In this document: positions 16,811-24,018 of the stretch, piece after piece
Layout of the letters: the number at the start of each line of letters is the position of its first letter
How positions within the stretch are numbered: position 1 is the stretch's first letter
NCBI GenBank assembly: GCA_900556785.1
Contig: USQK01000004.1
Location: 1 to 44,244, forward strand
Direction: 5' to 3'
DNA from: an uncultured Veillonella sp.
GTDB lineage: Bacteria; Bacillota; Negativicutes; Veillonellales; Veillonellaceae
DNA: 44,244 bases
Notes under the pieces: model-generated
Database searches by the model: none
The model's input: only the letters and a program-made list of their open reading frames with translations
What the model was told of the DNA's origin: nothing
Program-made: the position numbers and the translations under genes

Positions 16811-18259
16811 ATGGAATCAATCGTTCAAGCAAAACGCGTATTAGAAATATTTAAAGAAATGAGCCAAATTCCTCGTGAATCAGGAAATGAAAAAGGCATC
16901 AGCGATTATATCGTAAACTTTGCTAAAAATTTGGGGCTTGAGGTTCATCAAGACGATCAATTTAATGTAGTCATCAAAAAGCCAGCGTCTCCAGGTTATG
17001 AAAACCGACCTTCTATCATCTTACAAGGCCATATTGATATGGTTTGTGTACGAGATCATGACTCCAATCATGACTTCTCCAAGGATCCTATTGCAAACAT
17101 CATCGAAGGTGAATGGATGCACGCAGACCACACTACACTAGGTGCGGACAACGGTATGGGTGGTGCTATGATGCTTGCCATCCTCGAAGATGATAGTCAA
17201 CAACATGGACCTATGCAATTATTGTTCACCACAAATGAAGAAACTGGCATGGATGGCGCTTTCGCCATTAAAGAAGGCCAAGTAAGTGGCGATTACTTAC
17301 TCAACCTCGATACAGAGGTAGAACACGACTTCACTGTTAGCTGTGCTGGCGGTTGCCATGTTCACGTAAACATTCCATTATTGCGCGAAAACAACCAACC
17401 TGGTTATGATGCAGGCTTATCTTTTACCGTAACAGGCCTTAAAGGTGGTCACTCCGGTATTGAAATCTGCGAACAACGTGCTAATGCTAACCAAGTATTA
17501 ACACGTGTACTCTATGATATTCAACAACAATATCCTGTATGCTTAGCATCCTTTGAAGGTGGCGTAAAACATAATGCCATTCCTTCTAAAGCAGTTGCTG
17601 TATTATCCGTACGCGCTGAAGATGTAGCGGCCATTAAAACATTAATTGCCTACCAAGAAAAGCAATATCTCCATGAATATGGTATCCAAGATCCAGGTCT
17701 TAAATTTGTTGTAGAAGATGTCGCTACTCCTGATGTAGTATATGCAGATGACACAACAGAAGCTCTTATTACTTATATCTATCTTGCACAAGATGGTGTT
17801 CATTCTGTAAGCAAATCTATCCCAAATCTTGTAGAAACTTCTAACAACATCGCTATCGTACGAGAAAACGAACATACTATTGAAATACTCATTTCCATTC
17901 GTAGCTCCAATAGCAACAGTCTTGAATTCTTGGCTAAGAAAATGATATTACTTGCGAAAACACTAGGTGTATCTGCAGAGCGTACGGGTGGTTATCCTGC
18001 ATGGGAATACGATAAAGGCTCCAAACTTGAGGAACAAGCTATTTCCTTACATAACGAAATGTTTGATACACCAGCTAATGTAAACGCTATTCATGCAGGT
18101 CTTGAATGCGGCTTGTTGAAAGGCGTATTACCAAACACCCAAATGATTAGCTTTGGACCTACTATCGTAAGTCCACATACACCAATGGAACGCGTTCATT
18201 TACCATCCGTTGAAAACGTATATGTATACCTCAAAGCATTATTAGCTAAGTTACAATAA
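16811..18259 (+). CDS. pepD: Aminoacyl-histidine dipeptidase (PepD, family M20C)
   Basis: The ATG at 16811 has AAAGGA six bases upstream; two earlier in-frame ATGs (16790, 16796) lack a site. The product is 482 residues, close to E. coli PepD (485). Metal-site motifs are visible: ILQGHIDMVCV, TTLGADNGMGGAM and LLFTTNEETGMDGAF, plus the lid-domain segment GLKGGHSGIEI. The enzyme is a cytosolic zinc dipeptidase of broad specificity, including Xaa-His. It stands alone, behind a dyad that may control it. Confidence 0.93.
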   Translation: MESIVQAKRVLEIFKEMSQIPRESGNEKGISDYIVNFAKNLGLEVHQDDQFNVVIKKPASPGYENRPSIILQGHIDMVCVRDHDSNHDFSKDPIANIIEGEWMHADHTTLGADNGMGGAMMLAILEDDSQQHGPMQLLFTTNEETGMDGAFAIKEGQVSGDYLLNLDTEVEHDFTVSCAGGCHVHVNIPLLRENNQPGYDAGLSFTVTGLKGGHSGIEICEQRANANQVLTRVLYDIQQQYPVCLASFEGGVKHNAIPSKAVAVLSVRAEDVAAIKTLIAYQEKQYLHEYGIQDPGLKFVVEDVATPDVVYADDTTEALITYIYLAQDGVHSVSKSIPNLVETSNNIAIVRENEHTIEILISIRSSNSNSLEFLAKKMILLAKTLGVSAERTGGYPAWEYDKGSKLEEQAISLHNEMFDTPANVNAIHAGLECGLLKGVLPNTQMISFGPTIVSPHTPMERVHLPSVENVYVYLKALLAKLQ

Positions 18260-18315
18260 AATTATAATAAACATACAATATTAAATAATGACTATATACT
18301 TTATATATAATTTGG

Positions 18316-18425
18316 TATACTAAAAGTAATCTAATTAGAGATTTATATAACGAATTCTCTTCCCCCTCCTATGAGGGCTTCAGTCAACTCTTCCCGACTG
18401 AACCTTCTATAGGAGGGATTTTTTT
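18316..18425 (+). ncRNA. Possible small RNA, or extended pepD terminator
   Basis: A two-part hairpin (CCCTCCTAT, 18364-18372, with ATAGGAGGG, 18409-18417; inside it TTCAGTC with GACTGAA) is followed by seven T residues, so it ends transcription. It lies about 105 bases after pepD. An extended -10 (TG-G-TATACT, 18313-18321) lies about 45 bases upstream, which would give an RNA of about 95-100 bases. The first arm can instead pair locally (CCCTC-ctat-GAGGG, 18364-18377), an alternative that would disrupt the terminator. It fits no riboswitch class I know. The simplest reading is the pepD terminator. Confidence 0.45.
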
Positions 18426-18620
18426 ATGTTTTTCAAAAAAATATAAAATTAATATATATTCAAACAGGAGTATTCATTCATATATGGAGAAATTGATAAT
18501 TCCTGCGTTTTTCGCAATCAATTATGAATATTAAATACATCTGTTAATATACTCATATAATGTATATAATCCATATATTTAAAGAGAATTTTAAGAATAA
18601 TAGAAATTTCATAACTATGC
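18426..18620. other. AT-rich gap with a bulged hairpin and -10-like sites
   Basis: No gene is visible. A hairpin at 18491-18523 pairs AATTGAT with ATCAATT and, inside, TGCG with CGCA around TTTTT, with a six-base bulge on one side. Two TATAAT sequences (18556-18561, 18565-18570) could be -10 elements for the downstream GTPase operon, without good -35 partners. Confidence 0.35.
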
Positions 18621-18663
18621 ATATACCCTAGGATGTATTTTCTGTGTTATCCTATGGGTGTAT
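18621..18663 (+). promoter_or_regulatory. Leader dyad before the COG0523 operon
   Basis: Arms of 14 bp with one bulged T pair TAGGAT/ATCCTA, CCC/GGG and an outer AT-rich part (18621-18634 with 18649-18663) around a 14-base loop. It ends 29 bases before the start codon. It could be an operator or an RNA hairpin in the leader. It does not resemble the Zur boxes I know. Confidence 0.45.
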
Positions 18664-18692
18664 ACTGTGTTTAACTTACTCAGGAGGCACGT

Positions 18693-19562
18693 ATGATTCC
18701 TATTATTATCATATCCGGATTTCTAGGTTCGGGAAAAACAACATTTTTACAACATATACTAAAAGAACATAAACCTACAGACAAAGTTTTAATTATAGAA
18801 AATGATTTTGGCGAAACTAGTCTTGATGCGGCAAATCTTGCTAAAACAGGTGCTACTATTCGTGAAGTAACGTCTGGTTGTATTTGCTGTAGCCTACAAG
18901 GAAATTTCCAACAAGCATTACTCGATATTCTTCAAAATTATGATGTAGATATTATCTATATCGAACCATCTGGGGTCAGCAAATTGAGCGAAATCATCCA
19001 TACATGTGAAGATGAAGACATTGCGAAATCCGCCTATGTTCACGCCTCAGTAACAACGGTGGATGCTATGCAAGCACCTATGTTTATCAAAAACTTTGGT
19101 TTATTCTTTAAAGATCAAATCACAAACAGTGACGCTATTTTCTTAAGTCACACCGAAGATGTTCAACAGACAAGTATTACAAAGCGCATGATTCACGACT
19201 TAGCTCCCAACACACCTATTCACGAAGAGTCATGGGATACCATTTCCTTACGAGACTATATTAAACGCCTCTATCACTGTCATGATGACAATTCATTACA
19301 TGATGAGCATCTATTTATGAGTCATACCTTTAAAAACTTGCGCACACTCACTGTATTACAGTGGAAAACGATCTTGGAAGGTATGCCAGACAGTGTGCTC
19401 CGTGCTAAAGGTATTGTACCTACCACCGAAGGTCCCCATGAGTTGCAATACGGTACGCATTACTGCTCCCTAGTACCTAGCGAATCCACTGACTACAGCT
19501 TAGTCGTTATTGGTACTGATTTTAATGTGCCAATGGTACATAACGAAGTGTGTCAATCATGA
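18693..19562 (+). CDS. COG0523 (CobW/G3E) GTPase, metal chaperone-like
   Basis: This 289-residue protein has the Walker A motif GFLGSGKT (9-16), IENDFGETSLD (35-45) and the metal-binding CxCC motif GCICCS (Cys63, Cys65, Cys66), followed by IYIEPSGVS. These define the G3E GTPases that load or insert zinc, cobalt or nickel. The base-specificity motif, normally NKxD, reads SHTED, so nucleotide preference may differ. The C-terminal domain is short and holds several His residues (RLYHCHDDNS) suited to metal binding. AGGAGG lies five bases before the ATG. It overlaps the next gene as ATGA, and neighbours with permease and DUF1980 domains point to metal homeostasis rather than cobalamin synthesis. 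Confidence 0.85.
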   Translation: MIPIIIISGFLGSGKTTFLQHILKEHKPTDKVLIIENDFGETSLDAANLAKTGATIREVTSGCICCSLQGNFQQALLDILQNYDVDIIYIEPSGVSKLSEIIHTCEDEDIAKSAYVHASVTTVDAMQAPMFIKNFGLFFKDQITNSDAIFLSHTEDVQQTSITKRMIHDLAPNTPIHEESWDTISLRDYIKRLYHCHDDNSLHDEHLFMSHTFKNLRTLTVLQWKTILEGMPDSVLRAKGIVPTTEGPHELQYGTHYCSLVPSESTDYSLVVIGTDFNVPMVHNEVCQS

Positions 19563-21094
19563 TACCTGTTTATATCGTTACCGGATTTATCGGTTCTGGT
19601 AAAAGTACATTCATAAATGAACAATTACAATACCGTAAAAAGCTGGGCGGCACTGCATGTATCAGTGCCGAACAAGGCTCTGTATCACTTATTAAAGATG
19701 CTTTACAACTTAGCCCTGATAAACTCAGTGCAATCACACCTAATCAACCTGACACCTATAGTTCTATAGCAGACGAAATCGCAACCTATATCAATAAGAC
19801 AAATCCCAAAGAAATATGGATTGAATGGAATGGTATGGTCAGCTTTCACCAGCTAGAAACCTTGCTATACAGTGATAAGCTGCGTCACATGTTGCAAATT
19901 GAAAAGGTATTATATATTTGTACGGATCAATTCGTCGCATCGATGTTGCCTGGTTTAGGTAATGACGTAACAAGCCAATTATACAGTGCAGATTGCATCA
20001 TCACGGAGACCGATACACACCATGCCTTATTACGGACCTATAATAGAGAGGCCAAGATTGTAACAGCGCCAACGCCAGAAAAGGTAGAGCAATTATGTCG
20101 CAATTCTACGTGGGGCCTCATACCAAATCTATTAGTTATCGGCATTACCGCCTATATACTTTTAGTTACCGCGTTCCGTCATGACATTCCTTACTCCATT
20201 CATCAATGCTTTGCCATCATTACAGGGCTCATTGTCGAAGCGATTCCATTCCTTTTATTAGGAACTATTGGGTCAACCGTTATACGCTATTTTGTACCAC
20301 AGAGCGTACTACTAAAACTATTAGGCGATTATTCTTGGAAAAGCTATGGTGCCGCCATGGTTAGTGGCCTAGCCTTACCTGTATGTGACTGTGCCATTAT
20401 TCCATTATTCAAAGCACTCACAGATAGAGGCGTACCATTATCAGTGGCCCTCCTATTTATGCTCGCTAGCCCAATCATCAATCCTATTACCATTCTCTCC
20501 ACTTGGTATGCCTTTCCAGATGATCCCATGATTTCTGTATGGCGTATCGTCCTTGGACTTGGCGTGGCTTTATTGGTATCATTATCGTTCCGCTTTTATC
20601 CACCTTCAAAGGCACTAATGAAAGCTAGAAATACTCAGAATCTCAGCTATGAAGAGATTTTAATAGAGTCATCTAAGAGTAAATACATCAACAAAAAAAG
20701 ATTACTAATTCATATGGAAAAAGAGTTCTCCCAACTCTTATTCTATTTTTCCATGGCTGCCGGTGTTTTATCAGTAGTCCAAGTATATGGAAAACCTTGG
20801 CTCATCAATGCGGGTATCACATTACCTATCGTGTGGGCTATTCCAATCTTGCTAGTATTAGCTTTCTTCTTCTCAATCTGTTCTACATCAGATGCTATTA
20901 TAGGCAAATCCTTGAGCACCCTATTCCCTATAAGCTCAGTTATGGGCTTCCTCATCTTAGGTCCAATGCTCGATATAAAAAATGTATATATTTTAAAACA
21001 ATATATGCCAACTTCATTTATACTTCGTCTTGGTATAACTATTGCAGTCATGTCTTATATAGCTGCCTTAGGTTTTCAATTCTTTGTAGGCTAA
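19559..21094 (+). CDS. Fusion of a G3E-like P-loop domain with a COG0701 permease
   Basis: The 511-residue product joins two modules. Residues 1-180 resemble a COG0523 GTPase, with IVTGFIGSGKSTFINEQL (Walker A 9-16) and KEIWIEWNGMVS in place of the usual IEPSG, but without the CxCC motif and with no NKxD. From about residue 185 follow some eight membrane helices of the COG0701 permease family, with its hallmark VCDCAIIPLFKAL (Cys276, Cys278), LLFMLASPIINPI and FSICSTSDAIIGKSLS. One start (ATG 19559, overlapping the previous stop) and an unbroken frame make a cloning or frameshift artefact unlikely. COG0701 proteins often pair with DUF1980 proteins, as here. The substrate is unknown; a metal ion or metal complex is an inference. 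Confidence 0.82.
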   Translation: MIPVYIVTGFIGSGKSTFINEQLQYRKKLGGTACISAEQGSVSLIKDALQLSPDKLSAITPNQPDTYSSIADEIATYINKTNPKEIWIEWNGMVSFHQLETLLYSDKLRHMLQIEKVLYICTDQFVASMLPGLGNDVTSQLYSADCIITETDTHHALLRTYNREAKIVTAPTPEKVEQLCRNSTWGLIPNLLVIGITAYILLVTAFRHDIPYSIHQCFAIITGLIVEAIPFLLLGTIGSTVIRYFVPQSVLLKLLGDYSWKSYGAAMVSGLALPVCDCAIIPLFKALTDRGVPLSVALLFMLASPIINPITILSTWYAFPDDPMISVWRIVLGLGVALLVSLSFRFYPPSKALMKARNTQNLSYEEILIESSKSKYINKKRLLIHMEKEFSQLLFYFSMAAGVLSVVQVYGKPWLINAGITLPIVWAIPILLVLAFFFSICSTSDAIIGKSLSTLFPISSVMGFLILGPMLDIKNVYILKQYMPTSFILRLGITIAVMSYIAALGFQFFVG

Positions 21095-21146
21095 TTTTTA
21101 ATTATTACAATTTCAGTTCTTAATGAATATAAAAGGAGATGATTCT

Positions 21147-21911
21147 ATGAAATTAGGACTTAAAGATCGCTTTTCCATCGTGAAAGGCGCTCTCTATCTA
21201 ATCTTAGGTATCTGCTGTGTATACCTAATTCTGACGGGCCGTTATTTGAACTATATTGCACCCCGATATGAGCTACTGCTCGGTATCAGTAGCATAGCTC
21301 TCATATTAGGTGGATTAGCAACTATCATTTGGGCTCCATCGCGCTATTATAAACACAACTGGCGCTCTATCGTACCTATCATTATTCCCGTAGTATTGCT
21401 CATCGTTCCCCCTGTCCTTGTGCCTACAACTAGTGTTCAAGGTGCTGCACGCATCAATGATGATACAAACAACTTCGACTTTACAAATGATGCCATCGGC
21501 GAGGTGATTACTGTTAATAGTGAAAGCAAAGAGCCTGGCATTTCTAAAGATAAAAAAGAAATTGTGTTAAATTCAGATAATTTCTATCAAACAATCGTAA
21601 AGGTTGGATCTAATGTAGACCAATACAAAGACTACACAGTATATATGACAGGCTATGTAAACCGCGATGATAACACGCTAAAATCTAATGAATTTACCAT
21701 CTCTCGTATGGCTATGTCCTGCTGTATTGCTGACGTGGCACCGATTGGCATGACCGCCTATAAACCAGATGGCGATAGTTTAGCCAATGAACAATGGGTT
21801 TCTATCGAAGGCAAAGTATCTACACGAGATTTCCACGGTCGTCAACAACCATACGTAGAAATTACAAAAATAAAATCAGCAGAACCTATTTTAGGTTATG
21901 TATATCCTTAA
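21147..21911 (+). CDS. DUF1980/TIGR03943 family membrane protein
   Basis: The ATG at 21147 follows AAAGGAG at eight bases, giving 254 residues; an earlier ATG at 21123 lies before that site. Three membrane helices (about 13-33, 43-62, 74-93) are followed by an extracytoplasmic domain carrying the family's RMAMSCCIADVAPIG motif with a Cys pair, then WVSIEGKVS. The family (B. subtilis YcgQ-like, COG3689) is typically encoded beside a COG0701 permease, and is here the third gene of the operon after a 52-base gap. The role is unproved; the Cys pair and the GTPase neighbours suggest a membrane metal-handling complex. Confidence 0.82.
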   Translation: MKLGLKDRFSIVKGALYLILGICCVYLILTGRYLNYIAPRYELLLGISSIALILGGLATIIWAPSRYYKHNWRSIVPIIIPVVLLIVPPVLVPTTSVQGAARINDDTNNFDFTNDAIGEVITVNSESKEPGISKDKKEIVLNSDNFYQTIVKVGSNVDQYKDYTVYMTGYVNRDDNTLKSNEFTISRMAMSCCIADVAPIGMTAYKPDGDSLANEQWVSIEGKVSTRDFHGRQQPYVEITKIKSAEPILGYVYP

Positions 21912-21963
21912 CAAACAATCTTAAACCCATAGCCTTAAACAGGCTTAAATAAATATATAAACA

Positions 21964-21990
21964 AAAACCGAGGCATAATGCCTCGGTTTT
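21964..21990. terminator. Bidirectional terminator, GTPase/permease operon and bioY
   Basis: A perfect 12-bp stem (AAAACCGAGGCA with TGCCTCGGTTTT) and a 3-base loop, with A and T runs within the stem ends, lies between the converging operons. Confidence 0.88.
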
Positions 21991-22039
21991 AATAAACATA
22001 TATTTGGTAAACATATAATAGTATTATATAGAGACTATA

Positions 22040-22606
22040 TTATCGATGTAATTCTTTAACAATTCGTTTGCCAAGAGATGCCGCAACGGCACAAAGGAAG
22101 ATATCTGGACCTACTGGAATCAAGAAGCATGTAATAATAACGGCCTCTACTCCAATTGGTTTACCTAAATACAAGTTCATAATGAAGTATAGATAGATCA
22201 TACCAAGGCCATATACGATAAATAGATTTAATATGGAACCTACTAATAATCGTTTAAAGGAAAGTTTCTCCATAGATTCTGCAATACGACCTACTGCATA
22301 AGCACCTACCATAAAACCGATCAAATAGCCAAAGGTAGGTTGTAAAATGTAACCAGGACCACCACCAGATGTAAAAATTGGTACCCCAATTAAACCTAAG
22401 ACAATGTATATGCCAACGCTAGCAGCCCCCAATCGACTGCCTAATACAATGCCTGCGAGAGTAGTAAATAAGATTTGTAATGTAAATGGACAATTTGGTA
22501 ATGGTACCCGTATAAAAGCACCTACGGCAATCAATGCGACAAAAAGTGCTGTCATCGTTAACTGACGGGTAGTGATGCGACCTTGTTTCGACACGGTTGA
22601 ACTCAT
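22040..22606 (-). CDS. bioY: Biotin transporter substrate-binding subunit BioY
   Basis: This 188-residue membrane protein has about six helices and BioY hallmarks: RVPLPNCPFTLQILFTTLAG (33-52), GIYIVLGLIGVPIFTSGGG, and PTFGYLIGFMVGAYAVG. BioY is the S component of an ECF biotin importer and may work alone or with shared EcfAAT modules, none of which is encoded here. GGAGG lies six bases before the ATG. The promoter and a BirA-type operator are well defined upstream, so biotin sufficiency should repress it. Confidence 0.95.
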   Translation of the reverse strand: MSSTVSKQGRITTRQLTMTALFVALIAVGAFIRVPLPNCPFTLQILFTTLAGIVLGSRLGAASVGIYIVLGLIGVPIFTSGGGPGYILQPTFGYLIGFMVGAYAVGRIAESMEKLSFKRLLVGSILNLFIVYGLGMIYLYFIMNLYLGKPIGVEAVIITCFLIPVGPDIFLCAVAASLGKRIVKELHR

Positions 22607-22659
22607 GGTATACCTCCATTAATAACACATCAATAAACTACAACCTACTAACTATCTAA

Positions 22660-22688
22660 ATTAAATCACTTGTATTTTTAATTGTCAA
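22660..22688 (-). promoter_or_regulatory. Sigma-70-type promoter of bioY
   Basis: On the minus strand TTGACA (22683-22688) is followed after exactly 17 bases by TTTAAT (22660-22665), a 6/6 and 5/6 match to consensus. The predicted transcription start is about 50 bases before the bioY ATG. Confidence 0.82.
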
Positions 22689-22715
22689 CTATGCGTGTTG
22701 ACTTTTAGTTAACTA
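22682..22715. promoter_or_regulatory. BirA operator of bioY
   Basis: TTGTCAACT (22682-22690) and AGTTAACTA (22707-22715) form an inverted pair separated by 16 bases, as in known BirA operators (TTGTNAAC, 15-16 bases, GTTNACAA). One arm overlaps the -35 box, so BirA bound to biotinyl-AMP would block the promoter. Confidence 0.8.
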
Positions 22716-22775
22716 TGTAGTCTAATACTATATATACAGCAATTTCAAGTATTTTGTTTTTTTGACTATACATTA

Positions 22776-22902
22776 TAGTTATTACCAATCGTTCATAATA
22801 ACTAAAAGATATACTCATCTTCATACAAAAAACTTTAAATTTCATCTTATATTCATGTAGCAACATTAAATTATACGTAAGTAGATTGAGTAAAATCTAC
22901 TT
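22776..22902 (+). promoter_or_regulatory. Two dyads upstream of the PepSY gene
   Basis: An 8-bp inverted repeat (TAGTTATT 22776-22783, AATAACTA 22797-22804) and a 9-bp one (AAGTAGATT 22879-22887, AATCTACTT 22894-22902) lie in the gap between bioY and the PepSY gene. The second ends 46 bases before the start codon and could be an operator or leader hairpin. No clear -10/-35 pair was found. Confidence 0.35.
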
Positions 22903-22948
22903 TCACAAAACAGTATATAAACGTACCTTATATTAGGAGGCATTCATT

Positions 22949-23536
22949 ATGAAAAATGTTAAAAAAGTATCAAAGGTATTATGTGCATTTGGCGTTAGTA
23001 CAGTATTATTAGCAGGCGTAGTTGGCGCAGCTAGCAACCATGCTTACAACAACAATAGCAACTGGAAAGGTGTTGGTAGCGTAGCTCCATCCGCTCAAGC
23101 TAACTATTCTGTTGATTACATGGGCGCTGTTACAGTATTCCAACAACAATTCCCTGGCGCTACTGTAAAATCTATTTCCTATGATGCAAAACACAATCCT
23201 TACTATGAAGTAGAAGGTTATTATGGCAACCGTGAAGTAGAGCTTAAAGTAGACGAAGCATCTGGTCAAATCGTTGGTAAAGAAGTAAAAGGTTACTCCA
23301 AAGCTTCTAAAACAATTAACGTTCAAAACATCATCATTCCTGAAGTAGCTGAAACAAAAGCTATGGAAAAAGTTGGTTCTGATTTCCAAACTATGGATTG
23401 GACCGTTGAACGTGAAAACGGCAGAGTTGTATATGAATTCGATATGACAACTGGCGGCGGTAAAAATGCTGAAGTAAAAGTAGACGCTACATCCGGTAAA
23501 GTTATTAGCGCTAAAGTTAAAAACACAAAATACTAA
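22949..23536 (+). CDS. Secreted PepSY-domain protein
   Basis: This 195-residue protein has a Sec signal peptide (KKVSKVLCAFGVSTVLLAGV, cleavage probably near GAASNHA) and two PepSY-type repeats. The first is around residues 58-115 (FPGATVKSISYD to VDEASGQIVGKEV), the second around 128-193 (ETKAMEKVG to VDATSGKVISAKV). PepSY domains occur in protease propeptides and in small periplasmic proteins thought to inhibit or sense proteases. The exact role is unknown. AGGAGG and a uniform set of preferred codons suggest strong expression. It is followed by a long structured, untranslated stretch. Confidence 0.85.
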   Translation: MKNVKKVSKVLCAFGVSTVLLAGVVGAASNHAYNNNSNWKGVGSVAPSAQANYSVDYMGAVTVFQQQFPGATVKSISYDAKHNPYYEVEGYYGNREVELKVDEASGQIVGKEVKGYSKASKTINVQNIIIPEVAETKAMEKVGSDFQTMDWTVERENGRVVYEFDMTTGGGKNAEVKVDATSGKVISAKVKNTKY

Positions 23537-23761
23537 GATTTTCATTTCATCAAGTGAAACCCTATCCTAACCCACTTAGATGACACACTACACATATAAC
23601 ACACATACTATACACACTGTATCCTTTGGATACACTCTCTAACACACTCTCAGAGAGCCCGTAACACTAACCACGGACTCCCTAAATCCTATCTCACACA
23701 ATAGGAAAACGGTCTGTGCTCACACACCACAGACCAAACGTTACACACACTATACTCCCTT
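23537..23761 (+). ncRNA. AC-linked hairpin array (3' UTR or small RNA)
   Basis: No reading frame of note is present. Short perfect hairpins follow one another: TTTCA/TGAAA (23545-23559), TGTATCC/GGATACA (23618-23634), CTCTCT/AGAGAG (23635-23657), CCGT/ACGG (23659-23676), TCCTAT/ATAGGA (23687-23706) and GGTCTGTG/CACAGACC (23711-23735). Loops and linkers are rich in ACACAC runs (for example 23583-23588, 23599-23605, 23612-23617, 23642-23647, 23695-23700, 23743-23750) and nearly free of G. A strong terminator closes the series. Being on the plus strand after the PepSY gene, it is probably its 3' untranslated region, perhaps cut into a stable small RNA. Confidence 0.55.
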
Positions 23762-23795
23762 AAAGACCTTGGATCATTAAATCCAAGGTCTTTTT
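23762..23795 (+). terminator. Terminator closing the PepSY transcript
   Basis: A perfect 13-bp stem (AAAGACCTTGGAT with ATCCAAGGTCTTT) with a 6-base loop ends in a run of five T residues. Confidence 0.9.
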
Positions 23796-23870
23796 ATGCC
23801 CATTCTATCAAGATTATATTACACCTACACAACATTTCATTCTTATAAAGACAACAACACACTAATAACA

Positions 23871-23897
23871 AAAAAGCCTCCCTGCGGGAGGCCTTTT
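23871..23897 (-). terminator. Terminator of metY
   Basis: GCCTCCC pairs with GGGAGGC around a 3-base loop, flanked by A and T runs on both sides. On the minus strand it ends in TTTTTTG, about 120 bases after metY. It could also back up the PepSY terminator on the other strand. Confidence 0.85.
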
Positions 23898-23900
23898 GTA

Positions 23901-23988
23901 TAAGTTTTATAGGTTTGATAGTTATGTGTTCTATTTCTTAAGCAAAGTTCAGCTTAAGGATGTCATTTGTAAGTTTTAAAGGTTTGAT
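23901..23988. repeat. Imperfect direct repeat and small hairpin after metY
   Basis: TAAGTTTTATAGGTTTGAT (23901-23919) recurs as TAAGTTTTAAAGGTTTGAT (23970-23988), 18 of 19 identical, 69 bases apart. Between them CTTAAGC and GCTTAAG form a hairpin (23937-23958). The block lies in the untranslated end of the metY transcript. No function is known to me. Confidence 0.6.
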
Positions 23989-24018
23989 CTATAGTTTTCC
24001 AAACAAGAGGTACGAAAA

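Noticed and set aside
18693..19562. CobW of cobalamin synthesis
   Set aside because: No cobalamin synthesis genes adjoin it; the COG0701 and DUF1980 neighbours point to metal homeostasis.
23009..23545. Minus-strand reading frame of 178 codons across the PepSY gene
   Set aside because: The plus-strand gene has a signal peptide, PepSY repeats and a ribosome site; the other frame is its shadow.
23537..23870. CRISPR array or tandem repeat
   Set aside because: The hairpin stems differ from one another and the AC-rich parts are not repeats of constant length; no cas genes are near.
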